64,000 nucleotides of DNA from contig JACNLA010000032.1 of NCBI GenBank assembly GCA_014381745.1, forward strand, positions 46,322-110,321, in the 5' to 3' direction. Made by a program: the position numbers and the translations under genes. The notes beneath the pieces were generated by a model that searched no databases, had not been told where the DNA came from, and saw only the letters and a list, made by a program, of their open reading frames with translations. This document shows positions 9,712 through 17,539 of this stretch, one piece after another; position 1 is the first letter of the stretch, and each line of letters begins with the position of its first letter. Source of the DNA: Actinomycetota bacterium (GTDB lineage Bacteria; Actinomycetota; Acidimicrobiia; Acidimicrobiales; MedAcidi-G1).

Positions 9712-10325
9712 GAGGTTGGGCGGGTGAGGGCGGCGCGCTCGGTCTCCACGACGGCGTGGAAGGCACACCCGGGCAGGTGGTCGTTGACCATGCCCATTGC
9801 CTGCATGAAGGCATACGCGGTGGTGGGTCCCACGAACGACCACCCCCTTTTCTTGAGGTCCCTGCTGAGGGCCGTGGATTCGGACGTGGTGGCCGGGATC
9901 GGGTCGTTGGCCCCCCGACCGTCGTCGGTCGGCTCCCACGACCAGACGTAGGCGGCCAGGGAGCCGAACTCGTCGGCCACCTCAAGGGCCCTTGCGGCGT
10001 TGTTGATAGTGGACTGGATCTTGCCGCGGTGGCGCACGATGCCGGCGTCACCCAGCAGTCGCTCCACGTCGCTATCGCCGAACCCGGCCACGATCGCCGG
10101 GTCGAACCCGGCGAACCCGGCCCGGAACGCCTCGCGTTTGCGCAGGATTGTCAGCCATGACAGCCCCGCCTGGAATCCCTCCAGACAGATTTTTTCGAAC
10201 AGGCGGGTGTCGTCGGTCGTGGGCCGACCCCACTCGTCGTCGTGGTAGGCGAGGTAGTCGGCGTGCCCACCGGGCCACCAGCAGCGCACGACACCGTCAG
10301 CACCGGCTACGAGGTTCTCGGTCAT
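9708..10325 (-). CDS. tag: DNA-3-methyladenine glycosylase I
   Basis: A 205-residue base-excision repair glycosylase that removes 3-methyladenine from alkylated DNA. The zinc-binding residues of the Tag family are present: Cys in VRCWW (residue 15), His in AYHDDEWG (residue 28), and the C-terminal His and Cys of NDHLPGCAFH. The catalytic-pocket segment is CLEGFQAGLSW. The frame is open up to 10619, but homology begins at the ATG 10325 (MTENLVAG). It is transcribed toward the DUF3516 helicase, whose ATG overlaps its TGA, hinting that the helicase belongs to the same DNA-repair unit. It is divergent from the small monooxygenase gene across 84 bases. Confidence 0.92.
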   Translation of the reverse strand: MTENLVAGADGVVRCWWPGGHADYLAYHDDEWGRPTTDDTRLFEKICLEGFQAGLSWLTILRKREAFRAGFAGFDPAIVAGFGDSDVERLLGDAGIVRHRGKIQSTINNAARALEVADEFGSLAAYVWSWEPTDDGRGANDPIPATTSESTALSRDLKKRGWSFVGPTTAYAFMQAMGMVNDHLPGCAFHAVVETERAALTRPTS

Positions 10326-10409
10326 CTGGGTGTTCGTCCGCTTCTGTGTTCCACTGGGACCGACGTTACGCTCCGGCGACCCTTCACCCGACCCGACAGA
10401 GGTTTGACG

Positions 10410-10712
10410 ATGATCGTGATTGCAGGAACCATCAACATCGACCCGGCCAGCAGCGACGATGCCGTGGCTGCGATCGTGCCGATGATGACCGCGACGCATG
10501 CCGAGGAGGGTTGCATCGACTACGTGCTCAGCATTGACCCGGTGCAGGCGGGCCTTATCCGGATCTTTGAGAAGTGGGACAGCGACGAGGCGCTCAGCGC
10601 CCACATGGGGTCTGCGCACATGGCCGAGTTTCAGGGGGCGATGGCCGGCTTCGGTGTGACCGGTATGTCCGTGGAGCGCTTCGACGGCGCCACTGTCTCC
10701 AAGCTGATCTGA
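10410..10712 (+). CDS. Antibiotic biosynthesis monooxygenase (ABM) fold protein
   Basis: A 100-residue single ABM domain. MIVIAGTINIDP at the N-terminus, the EEGCIDYVLSID strand pair, FEKWDSDEALSAHMGSAHM and the terminal FDGATVSKL follow the dimeric alpha/beta barrel pattern of this family (quinol or heme monooxygenases such as YgiN). Reaction and substrate are not predictable. A longer frame starts at 10242, but those residues lie over the glycosylase gene; the ATG at 10410 follows AGAGG at suitable spacing. Its stop codon is built into a palindrome shared with the convergent mazF stop. Confidence 0.82.
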   Translation: MIVIAGTINIDPASSDDAVAAIVPMMTATHAEEGCIDYVLSIDPVQAGLIRIFEKWDSDEALSAHMGSAHMAEFQGAMAGFGVTGMSVERFDGATVSKLI

Positions 10713-10726
10713 GAGGATCCTCTCAG
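10709..10726. terminator. 18-bp perfect palindrome containing both convergent stop codons
   Basis: CTGAGAGGA is followed immediately by its reverse complement TCCTCTCAG. The TGA of the ABM gene (10710-10712) and the TGA of mazF (reverse complement at 10723-10725) are mirror elements of the palindrome. Outer GCTG (10703-10706) and CAGC (10727-10730) can extend the stem past a two-base bulge. It could be a bidirectional transcription terminator for the two convergent genes, but there is no U-tract on either side. Confidence 0.5.
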
Positions 10727-11031
10727 CAGCCCATTGCGGCTTCGAGGGTCCAGCAGGCCTGCTTCATCCGGGCAGCCGACAGGGATGTCACACGTCGTCT
10801 GAAGGCGTCCCGTGCGACCGTGTGGATGTTGTCGAAGTTGACGACGCAGTCGGTGGGAATGCCGTCGATGTCGGTGCGAAGGGGGAGTTCGGAGACCAGG
10901 CCCCGCCTCGTTCTGGTGATAAGCGCAACGACCACGTGACCGATCCGGTCGGCGACCGGGTCGCGTGTGAGCACCAGGACGGGACGGTCACCGCCCGGCG
11001 TTGCGGTGAACCAGACCTCACCCCGCTGCAT
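10723..11031 (-). CDS. MazF/PemK-type endoribonuclease toxin
   Basis: A 102-residue protein with the MazF/PemK layout: RGEVWFTA at the start, GGDRPVLVLTRDP, a VVVALITRT strand, the LPLRTDIDGIPTDCVVNFDNIHTV core, and a C-terminal helix ending LEAAMG. MazF toxins cleave single-stranded mRNA at short motifs and are held inactive by a cognate antitoxin. The gene overlaps the upstream ribbon-helix-helix gene by 14 bases on the same strand, the standard antitoxin-toxin order. The start is the ATG at 11031 (MQRGEVW); the frame runs on to 11073 without homology. Confidence 0.88.
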   Translation of the reverse strand: MQRGEVWFTATPGGDRPVLVLTRDPVADRIGHVVVALITRTRRGLVSELPLRTDIDGIPTDCVVNFDNIHTVARDAFRRRVTSLSAARMKQACWTLEAAMGC

Positions 11032-11269
11032 CGTGCCAGTCCGACCAGTCCTCGGTCGGTCCGAGGTCCGCAATATCGGAGAGCTGAAGATCGTTCTCGT
11101 CCAGCGGGTGTTCCTCCCAGATTTCCGAGTCCCGCTCGCCGGTCAGGGTTACGAGGTGGTGGCGCAGGGCATCGCGGACCAGGTCGGATCTTGAAACACC
11201 GAGGTAGTGGGACCAGGTGTCGATCTCGTCTGATACCTCGTCGTCCAGCCTGACGCTCAGGAGTGTCAT
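11018..11269 (-). CDS. Ribbon-helix-helix antitoxin partner of MazF
   Basis: An 83-residue protein. The N-terminal MTLLSVRLDDEVSDEID strand-helix and GVSRSDLVRDALRHHL helix form a MetJ/Arc-type ribbon-helix-helix DNA-binding domain. The tail is acidic (SEIWEEHPLDENDLQ and GPTEDWSDW), as expected for the part that wraps the toxin. The start at ATG 11269 is chosen because the domain begins there and because a TAATAT hexamer lies seven bases upstream, so the message is probably leaderless. An inverted repeat spans the start codon and promoter, consistent with autorepression. The frame extends to 11320 but would add residues overlapping the neighbouring gene's end. Confidence 0.87.
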   Translation of the reverse strand: MTLLSVRLDDEVSDEIDTWSHYLGVSRSDLVRDALRHHLVTLTGERDSEIWEEHPLDENDLQLSDIADLGPTEDWSDWHDAAG

Positions 11270-11293
11270 ACAGTAAATATTATCATGTATGAC
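11265..11293 (-). promoter_or_regulatory. Promoter and inverted-repeat operator of the RHH-mazF operon
   Basis: On the minus strand the -10-like TAATAT (11277-11282) sits seven bases before the antitoxin ATG (11267-11269). Perfect 7-bp arms GTCATAC (11265-11271) and GTATGAC (11287-11293) flank it with a 15-base spacer, one arm covering the start codon. The AT-rich spacer stands out against GC-rich surroundings. This is where a ribbon-helix-helix antitoxin would be expected to bind to repress its own operon. Confidence 0.65.
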
Positions 11294-11306
11294 AGAGAAG
11301 CGGAAC

Positions 11307-12338
11307 CTACGAAACTGCACCCACGGGGAGGCCCTCGACCATCTGGTCCAGGTACTCGGACAGTCCCCAGCCCACGTGGCCGTCGCAGGTGAACCGGGTG
11401 AGGCCCTCGGTGATACGGGTCAGCAACTCGTCGCCGTCGGGGGTGGTGCGGCGGTTTCGTAGCGGGATCAGAGAGGCCACGTCACCGACCACCTCGTAGG
11501 TGCGCTCGTCGGTCGTGACCGTGGCGATCAGCCCGGTCTGATACCAGTTGTCGTCCCAGTTGGTGTCGATCGTGACATCGGTGATCTCGTGGTACCTGTC
11601 GCCGTGCAGCACCATGCCGCCGGGTCGGGCGGCAGCGCCGTCACGGCTGATGAGCGAAATGACCATGGCGAAGTCCTCGTCAAACACAAGCGGCAGCCAG
11701 CGGTACCAGGCAAGGGCCTGCCAGTAGCGGGCTCCCCAGGACTTGTCCCGTAGGCCCAGACCCTTGACCTCGAAGCGCTCATCGTTGATCTGAATGAAGC
11801 CGGTAGCCGCCATGTGCTGTTCGTAGTGGGCCTTGGCAAAGGACTGCGTTGCCTCCTGTGACGGTTCTTCGCCGGTCACGGCGTCGACCGGCTTGCCGCC
11901 AAGCATCGGTGAGATTCCGCGGTAGGCGAGGTCGATGCTGCAGTCCACGATCGGGTTTGTCGAAAAGGCCAACTTCGGTTCGGCCATCTCGGCGGGGTTC
12001 TCAAGAAGACATACGGGCCCCTCGTAGCGCACCCGCAGGCGGTTGAACGGCTCCTCCACATCGAAGCGCATGCCGGCGGCGTCAAATACCTCGTTGGTCT
12101 CTATCCGTGGTCGCTTGAACATGAACCCCACCCGGCCGTCGGGTAGGTACACGCAGCACGACATCTCTGCGTAGCCCTCGTTCACCCGGTTGCCCAGGCG
12201 GAACCAGCCGCCGACGCCCGTCAGGTGGTCGACCACGTTGAAATACATCGACTCGTTGTAGTTGGAGACCGGGTCGGGCTCGTGGTTGTACTCGTCGCCG
12301 GGTTCTAGGACCAGACGGATTCCGGACTCCTCAGCCAT
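11307..12338 (-). CDS. DUF7064/DUF7065-like conserved protein
   Basis: A 343-residue protein without signal peptide or membrane segments. The sequence is rich in Trp, Asn and Asp in a beta-rich pattern (ESMYFNVV, GVGGWFRLGNRVNEGYAE, GLRDKSWGARYWQALAWYRWLP). It resembles actinobacterial proteins of the DUF7064/DUF7065 pair, which have a lipocalin-like fold related to hydroxyneurosporene synthase-type proteins; this family assignment is tentative and the function unknown. The ATG at 12338 is chosen because residues before it (frame open to 12497) overlap the divergent ligase gene. It is divergent from an acyl-CoA ligase, which suggests lipid or isoprenoid metabolism. Confidence 0.75.
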   Translation of the reverse strand: MAEESGIRLVLEPGDEYNHEPDPVSNYNESMYFNVVDHLTGVGGWFRLGNRVNEGYAEMSCCVYLPDGRVGFMFKRPRIETNEVFDAAGMRFDVEEPFNRLRVRYEGPVCLLENPAEMAEPKLAFSTNPIVDCSIDLAYRGISPMLGGKPVDAVTGEEPSQEATQSFAKAHYEQHMAATGFIQINDERFEVKGLGLRDKSWGARYWQALAWYRWLPLVFDEDFAMVISLISRDGAAARPGGMVLHGDRYHEITDVTIDTNWDDNWYQTGLIATVTTDERTYEVVGDVASLIPLRNRRTTPDGDELLTRITEGLTRFTCDGHVGWGLSEYLDQMVEGLPVGAVS

Positions 12339-12364
12339 GTGGCCGAGTGTGGCAGCCCCGGCCC

Positions 12365-12393
12365 GTGACTGCACAATCAGTCGGGTGTAGGTT
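12365..12393 (+). promoter_or_regulatory. Candidate promoter of acyl-CoA ligase, leaderless type
   Basis: GTGACT (12365-12370), a 17-base spacer and TAGGTT (12388-12393) lie directly before the ATG at 12402, with eight bases between the -10-like hexamer and the start codon. No Shine-Dalgarno sequence is visible. Confidence 0.5.
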
Positions 12394-12401
12394 CGACTGC
12401 C

Positions 12402-13961
12402 ATGGACATTCGAGAACTCACATGTATTGCTGACATCATCCTTACCGGAGCGGCCGAGAAGCCCGACGACGACATGATCGTCTACGGCGACGAACACATC
12501 AGCTGGTCCCAGATGAAGGACCGATCAGGGCAGGTGGCCAACGCCCTGCGAGCCGAGGGTGTCGGGTCCGGGGACCGCATCGCCTACATCGACAAGAACG
12601 GGCCCGAGTACTTCGAGTTGGCGTTCGGCTGCGGCTTCATCAACGCCGTGACCGTGGCCGTCAACTGGCGCCTGGCTCCACCCGAGATGGCCTACATCGT
12701 CAACGACGCCGAGGCCGGTGTATTGGTCATCCACGAGGACCTGGCCGAGCACCTTGCTGCGTTCGAGGCCGACCTGGTGAGCGTGCGACGGATAGTCGTT
12801 ATCGGATCCCACGAGACCCACATCTCATATGACGAGTGGCGCAACGCCCATTCGGCTGAGACAGACGTCCATGACCCCCAGCCCGACGACGTGTCGATGC
12901 AGCTCTACACCTCCGGAACCACGGGAATGCCCAAGGGCGCCCAACTGACCAACTCCAACTTCAACGCAGCGTTCAACAACGTGGACTGGGAGATGGACGA
13001 GGATGCCAGGAGCATGGTCATGATGCCGTTGTTCCACATCGGCGGCAGCGGCTGGGCGTTCTTCGGTATGGGCAGCGGTGCCACCTCGATTCTGGTGCGC
13101 GAGTTCGACCCGGTGGCAGGCCTTCAGCTCATTGAATCGGAGCGCATTTCCCACGCCTTTTTCGTACCGGCCGTTCTGGCCTTCTTCTGCATGGTCCCGA
13201 GCGAGGGAGTCGACCTCTCCTCGATGCATACGATCGCCTACGGGGCCTCACCCATCACCGAGGACGTGCTCGTCAACTCCATGAAGATGTTCGGCTGCGA
13301 GTACTCGCAGGTGTACGGCCTCACCGAGACCACCGGGGTCGTCACCCAGCTCCTTCCCGAGGATCACGACCCGGGTGGCCCCCGACAGAACCTCCTGCGG
13401 TCTGCCGGCAAGCCGATTGCCGGTACCGAGATCCACATCATCGACCCCGACACCGGTGACCGCCTGCCCGATGGTGAGGTCGGCGAGGTCTGGATCCGGT
13501 CAGGGCAGATCATGTCCGGGTACTGGCAGATGCCCGAGGAGTCGGCAAAGGCCCTCCCCGGCGATGGCTGGTTCCGCTCCGGTGACGCCGCCTACATGGA
13601 GGACGGCTACCTGTTCATCTACGACCGGGTGAAGGACATGATTATTTCGGGGGGCGAGAACGTCTACCCGGCCGAGATAGAGAACGCCCTCATGGCACAC
13701 GAGGGCGTCGCCGACATTGCGGTCATCGGGGTGCCCGACGAGAAGTGGGGCGAGGTCGGTAAGGCCCTCGTGATACCGGTCCCAGACAGCGGCGTTACCG
13801 ACGGTGACATTTTGGCCTTCGCCCGGGAGCGGCTGGCCGGCTTCAAGTGCCCCAAGTCCGTCGACTTCGTCGAGGCGATCCCAAGGAATCCGTCGGGCAA
13901 GATCCTCAAGCGCGAGCTGCGTGACCCCTTCTGGGAGGGCCACGAGCGTCAGGTCAACTGA
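12402..13961 (+). CDS. Acyl-CoA synthetase (AMP-forming, FadD/long-chain type)
   Basis: A 519-residue ANL-superfamily ligase that would activate a carboxylic acid to its acyl-CoA through an acyl-adenylate. The AMP motif YTSGTTGMPKGA is near residues 168-179, VYGLTET near 305, the hinge region DRVKDMIISGGENVYPAE near 408, and the catalytic lysine is in NPSGKILKREL near 500. The ATG at 12402 is preceded by a TANNNT hexamer and begins with family-like sequence. It is divergent from the DUF7064/7065-like gene and is followed after 60 bases by an SDR gene with its own leaderless-type promoter. Acid specificity is unknown. Confidence 0.9.
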   Translation: MDIRELTCIADIILTGAAEKPDDDMIVYGDEHISWSQMKDRSGQVANALRAEGVGSGDRIAYIDKNGPEYFELAFGCGFINAVTVAVNWRLAPPEMAYIVNDAEAGVLVIHEDLAEHLAAFEADLVSVRRIVVIGSHETHISYDEWRNAHSAETDVHDPQPDDVSMQLYTSGTTGMPKGAQLTNSNFNAAFNNVDWEMDEDARSMVMMPLFHIGGSGWAFFGMGSGATSILVREFDPVAGLQLIESERISHAFFVPAVLAFFCMVPSEGVDLSSMHTIAYGASPITEDVLVNSMKMFGCEYSQVYGLTETTGVVTQLLPEDHDPGGPRQNLLRSAGKPIAGTEIHIIDPDTGDRLPDGEVGEVWIRSGQIMSGYWQMPEESAKALPGDGWFRSGDAAYMEDGYLFIYDRVKDMIISGGENVYPAEIENALMAHEGVADIAVIGVPDEKWGEVGKALVIPVPDSGVTDGDILAFARERLAGFKCPKSVDFVEAIPRNPSGKILKRELRDPFWEGHERQVN

Positions 13962-14007
13962 GTTTGTTCCGGGGTCTCTGACTGCCGGGTCGACCGTGCA
14001 GGCTGGC

Positions 14008-14013
14008 TAGGGT
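14008..14013 (+). promoter_or_regulatory. Candidate leaderless -10 hexamer (SDR gene)
   Basis: TAGGGT is followed by eight bases and then the ATG at 14022; no Shine-Dalgarno sequence is visible between them. Confidence 0.4.
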
Positions 14014-14021
14014 CGCCGCCC

Positions 14022-14792
14022 ATGGACATACGAGTTGACGGCAAGGTAGCGATAGTCACGGGTGGCTCCAGAGGCATTGGGCGTTCAATCGCCGGCACCC
14101 TGGCTGCGGCTGGTGCGAGGGTCATGATCACCAGCCGCAAGGCAGACGCCTGTGAGGCGGCGGTGGCCGAGCTGACCGAGGAGACCGGTGGAGACCTGGC
14201 TTTTGAGGCTGGCAACGTCGGGTTGGCCGAGGATGCCGAGCGGGTTGTGGAAGCGAGCATTTCAACGTTCGGCGCAGTCGACATCCTGGTGAACAACGCA
14301 GCGACGAACCCGTACGCCGGTCCGGTCATAGATGCCGACATTCCCCGTTGGGAGAAGACCTTTCAGGTGAACGTCACGGCACCCCTTGTCTGGACACAGT
14401 TGTGCTGGAACTCCTGGATGAAGGAACACGGTGGCGACGTGATCAACATCTCGTCGGTAGGCGCCTTTGCCACCAGCCCGATCCTCGGCACCTACGACAT
14501 CACAAAGCTGGCTCTTGTGCAGTTGACCCGTCAGCTGGCTGCTGAGATGGCGCCGGGTGTACGCGTCAACGCCGTCTGTCCGGGCCTCATCAAGACCGAC
14601 TTCGCCAGGGCTCTCTGGGACGAGGGCCGTGGCGAGCAGGTGGCACAGGCGTATCCGCTGAAGCGCCTCGGTGAGCCCGAGGACATAGCCAACGCTGCCC
14701 TCTACCTCGCCTCTGAGGCCTCGGGTTGGATGACCGGCCAGGCCCTCGTTGTCGACGGCGGCGGCCTCATCGGTTTCACGAAGGTCGGTTAG
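14022..14792 (+). CDS. Short-chain dehydrogenase/reductase
   Basis: A 256-residue classical SDR. The Rossmann motif is TGGSRGIG (about residues 14-21), followed by DILVNNAATN (about 88-97), INISS with the active-site serine, YDITK with the catalytic Tyr and Lys (about 157-161), and the VNAVCPGLIKTDFA loop. The C-terminal ASGWMTGQALVVDGGG is typical of 3-oxoacyl-ACP reductase-like enzymes. Substrate is unknown; an acyl or hydroxyacyl intermediate is plausible because a CoA ligase precedes it. It is convergent with the nitronate-monooxygenase-like gene, with 25 bases between stops. Confidence 0.9.
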   Translation: MDIRVDGKVAIVTGGSRGIGRSIAGTLAAAGARVMITSRKADACEAAVAELTEETGGDLAFEAGNVGLAEDAERVVEASISTFGAVDILVNNAATNPYAGPVIDADIPRWEKTFQVNVTAPLVWTQLCWNSWMKEHGGDVINISSVGAFATSPILGTYDITKLALVQLTRQLAAEMAPGVRVNAVCPGLIKTDFARALWDEGRGEQVAQAYPLKRLGEPEDIANAALYLASEASGWMTGQALVVDGGGLIGFTKVG

Positions 14793-14817
14793 GCGCCGGT
14801 CCAGATACCCAGCCGGT

Positions 14818-15954
14818 TCAGACCTCCAGCTGGCGGGCGAGGCTCTCGGTTGCCTCGATGAACTCCTCGATGATGTCGATTACCACCTGACCTGCCGGTC
14901 GTGACCTGTTCATGGTCCCGACAATCTGACCCACGAAGTAGGTGGCCAGCTTCTCGGCGCCTGACCCCTCTATGTGGGCGGCCCTGTTGATTCGCTGTTG
15001 GGCCTCGTTTGTGAGGATCGGCTGGAGGGGCATGCCCAGGGGGTCCGGGGTGTCCTCCCTGTCCCATTCGTCGCTCCAGGCGGTTCGCAGCATGCGGGCT
15101 GGTTTTCCGGTAAGTGAGCGTGACCGGAGCGTGTCGCTGGAACCGGCATCAAGCATCTTCTTCTTTACGGTGGGGTCGGTCTCGGCCTCCTCGGTGGTGA
15201 GCCAGACCGAGCCGCACCAGACGCCGGCCGCCCCGAGGGCCATGGCTGCTGCCATCTGCCGGCCTCGGCCGATGCCGCCGGCTCCCAGAACGGGAACCGG
15301 TGCGATGGCGTCCACGATCTCGGGAATCAGGACCATCGTTCCGATCTCGCCGGTGTGGCCACCCGCCTCGGCTCCCTGGGCGATGATGATGTCGGCCCCG
15401 GCGTTGACGTTCCGTTCGGCGTGAGCCCGGGTTCCAGCCAGGGCTGCAACCTTCATCCCGGCCTCGTGGCAGCGTTCGATCATGTCCGGCGGTGGTGGGC
15501 CAAGGGCGTTGGCCATCAGCGAGGGCCTGTGGGCGAGGGCGATGTCGACCTGCCGAGCAGCCCGGTTTGCCGAAAAGGGTGCGTCCACGGAGCGGCCCGC
15601 CCATCCCTCGGGCAGGTCATCGAGGTTTTCGGCAACCCCGTACCTTTCCAGCAGGTCGGTAAGGAAGTCGCGGTGGCCGTCGGGGATGAGGGCGAACACG
15701 TCTTCCATGCTGAAGCCGCCGTCGCCGTCGCCTGCGTATCTGGCTGGCACGATCAGGTCGACACCGTAGGGAAGGTCACCGATCTCCTCCTCGATCCAGG
15801 CCAGGTCCACTTCCAGGCCCTCGTCGCTGTGTCCGACTGCGCCGAGTACGCCCAGCCCGCCGGCCTTTGATACTGCGGCCACCACGTCGCGGCAGTGGCT
15901 GAACGCCATCAGGGGGAACTCGATGTCGAACATGTCGGTGATGGGCGTCTGCAC
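14818..15954 (-). CDS. Nitronate monooxygenase / FMN-dependent 2-nitropropane dioxygenase-like protein
   Basis: A 378-residue FMN-binding TIM barrel of the NMO/IMPDH-like superfamily. PLMAFSHCRDVVAAVSKAGGLGVLGA at the N-terminus, GADIIIAQGAEAGGHTG in the middle (His probably near the flavin) and PVLGAGGIGRGRQMAAAM for phosphate binding are diagnostic. Such proteins oxidise nitronates or act as FMN-dependent enoyl reductases; the exact reaction is unclear. The start is a GTG at 15954, just before homology begins; the long upstream frame to 16491 is the antisense-frame shadow of the thiolase gene. It follows the thiolase-like gene by 23 bases on the same strand and is probably cotranscribed with it. 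Confidence 0.85.
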   Translation of the reverse strand: MQTPITDMFDIEFPLMAFSHCRDVVAAVSKAGGLGVLGAVGHSDEGLEVDLAWIEEEIGDLPYGVDLIVPARYAGDGDGGFSMEDVFALIPDGHRDFLTDLLERYGVAENLDDLPEGWAGRSVDAPFSANRAARQVDIALAHRPSLMANALGPPPPDMIERCHEAGMKVAALAGTRAHAERNVNAGADIIIAQGAEAGGHTGEIGTMVLIPEIVDAIAPVPVLGAGGIGRGRQMAAAMALGAAGVWCGSVWLTTEEAETDPTVKKKMLDAGSSDTLRSRSLTGKPARMLRTAWSDEWDREDTPDPLGMPLQPILTNEAQQRINRAAHIEGSGAEKLATYFVGQIVGTMNRSRPAGQVVIDIIEEFIEATESLARQLEV

Positions 15955-15977
15955 TGGTCGACCTCTTCCGGGCTGTT

Positions 15978-17450
15978 TCAGACGGAGACCACGCCGTCGG
16001 GTGACAGCTCGGCGATCCTGCCTATGTGTTCCTCGATGAGCATGGCACCCATGAGCGTCGAATCTCTTGTCGTGCCCCATACGCGGGCGTCGGCTCCGGT
16101 ACGCAGTGCGACCAGCGCATGGGTCGGAACCCCTTCCCGTCCATGAAGCACCGAGTAGGCCTCGATCGTTGCCTTCCCCGAGAAACTCGGGTCGGTCGGC
16201 CGTTTGGGAAGGGAACGCGTCTCGTCGTTCACGTCCAGGTTCCGGTAGGGCTCTCCATGCGGCCGGTCGCCGTACACGCCGAAGGCGTGCTTGGTCACGT
16301 AGCCGCCGTTGGCGTGGACGAGGCCCATCCCGGGTTGTTCCCGAATGCGGTCCACCATGGCAGCGATGGCCTGGCCGCTGTAGTTGTTGTAGGGCGCACC
16401 GGCAAACGTGAGGCCACCTGTGACCGTGAGGGTCCGGTCCTGATCTATCCCCAGTTCTGTTGCTGAGATCTGTACCGCGGAAGGGAAGCATGAGTAGAGG
16501 TCCACGTGGGCCAGATCATCCACGTCTACATCAGCGGCTTCCAGAACGCGTTCTCCGGCCAGGGCCAGGACCGGTGCCCTGTGAAGTTCCCACCTTTCGC
16601 TGATCCATTCCGTGTCGAGGCCGCTGCTGCCCGACATGGGGAACACCCAGCGGTCCCTCGGGACGCCGGCCGCTGAGGCTCGCTCCGCTGACATGAGGAG
16701 CACTGCCGAGGCCTGGTCCACGTTGTTGTGGGCGTTCATGGCGACGGTGTAGGGAGCGCCAACCAGGCGGTTGGCATCGGTGGGGGTGACGATCCGTTTG
16801 GCTGTCATTGGTGTCCGGACGGCAGCATGAGGGTTGTTCACGGCGACCCGGTTGAAGCCGGCCCAGAGGACGCCAAGGCGGGAGCGGTGCTCGGCGATAG
16901 TTTCGCCGCGCGAGTAGCGGATGGCCGAATCCAACAACGGGTAGATGGATACGGGGGCGTCCACGCCGCGCTCTTCTTCATGGTCGGTGGCCATCACCAG
17001 CGGATCTCCGAACGGTTCTGCCGGCGCAAGCGTCGTGTCATAGTCGCGCCGATATTCCAGCCCTCTGGTTCTGGCCATCCGTCGACTGCGGTTCGTCTCA
17101 CCACCCAGCACAGCGGCCGATTCGATGTCGCCCGCCTGGATGCGGGCAGCCAGGTGGTTGAGGAGCATCTGGGGGCTGTGGCCGGACCATGAGGTGAGCA
17201 GGGTCACCTTCGGGTCGGCTCCAACCCGTGCCGCCAACTGCCTTCCCGGGTCGGTGTATCTCCAGAGGCCGCCAACCACCCCGATGGCGTTGAGGTGTTG
17301 AACGGCCTCGGCACCACCAGCGTCTGTCTCGGCAGAGCGAAGTGCCTCCTCCATGAGGTCAAGAGAGGACCGTGCCACGGTCGGATCGTCTACGCGGTCG
17401 GTTACCTGGGCTGCGCCGACGATCACCGGGGAGCGCGGGTCGAGGGCCAT
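15978..17450 (-). CDS. Thiolase-like (acetyl-CoA acetyltransferase family) protein lacking the nucleophilic cysteine
   Basis: A 490-residue protein with thiolase landmarks: PVIVGAAQ at the N-terminus, GDIESAAVLGGET, the GGLTFAGAPYNNYSG segment and ANGGYVTKHAFGVYG carrying the conserved His. Where a biosynthetic thiolase has its nucleophilic Cys (C-x-S-G), this protein reads TSWSGHSPQ, so classical Claisen chemistry is unlikely. Similar cysteine-less SCP2-thiolase-like proteins occur in mycobacteria, often annotated simply as acetyl-CoA acetyltransferase. The ATG at 17450 is preferred; a GTG at 17468 is possible. It is upstream of, and probably cotranscribed with, the FMN oxidoreductase gene, and divergent from the DtxR-family gene. 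Confidence 0.82.
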   Translation of the reverse strand: MALDPRSPVIVGAAQVTDRVDDPTVARSSLDLMEEALRSAETDAGGAEAVQHLNAIGVVGGLWRYTDPGRQLAARVGADPKVTLLTSWSGHSPQMLLNHLAARIQAGDIESAAVLGGETNRSRRMARTRGLEYRRDYDTTLAPAEPFGDPLVMATDHEEERGVDAPVSIYPLLDSAIRYSRGETIAEHRSRLGVLWAGFNRVAVNNPHAAVRTPMTAKRIVTPTDANRLVGAPYTVAMNAHNNVDQASAVLLMSAERASAAGVPRDRWVFPMSGSSGLDTEWISERWELHRAPVLALAGERVLEAADVDVDDLAHVDLYSCFPSAVQISATELGIDQDRTLTVTGGLTFAGAPYNNYSGQAIAAMVDRIREQPGMGLVHANGGYVTKHAFGVYGDRPHGEPYRNLDVNDETRSLPKRPTDPSFSGKATIEAYSVLHGREGVPTHALVALRTGADARVWGTTRDSTLMGAMLIEEHIGRIAELSPDGVVSV

Positions 17451-17504
17451 GCCCGAAGTGTGTCCCACGAGGAGTGTCGGAAGCGAGGCGGACAGCCGCC
17501 ATCG

Positions 17505-17532
17505 TTAGGCAACCCTCACACGGACATACACT
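17505..17532 (+). promoter_or_regulatory. Candidate promoter and weak DtxR-like half-site before the dtxR-family gene
   Basis: TACACT (17527-17532) lies seven bases before the ATG at 17540, the leaderless arrangement. Upstream, TTAGGCAACCCTCAC starting at 17505 matches 11 of 19 positions of the DtxR/IdeR consensus, mainly TTAGG and CCT. Autoregulation is possible but the match is weak. Confidence 0.35.
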
Positions 17533-17539
17533 GGGGTAC

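Noticed and set aside
15955..16491. Upstream extension of the nitronate-monooxygenase-like frame
   Set aside because: The extra residues overlap the thiolase-like gene in another frame and have no homology; GTG 15954 is the sensible start.
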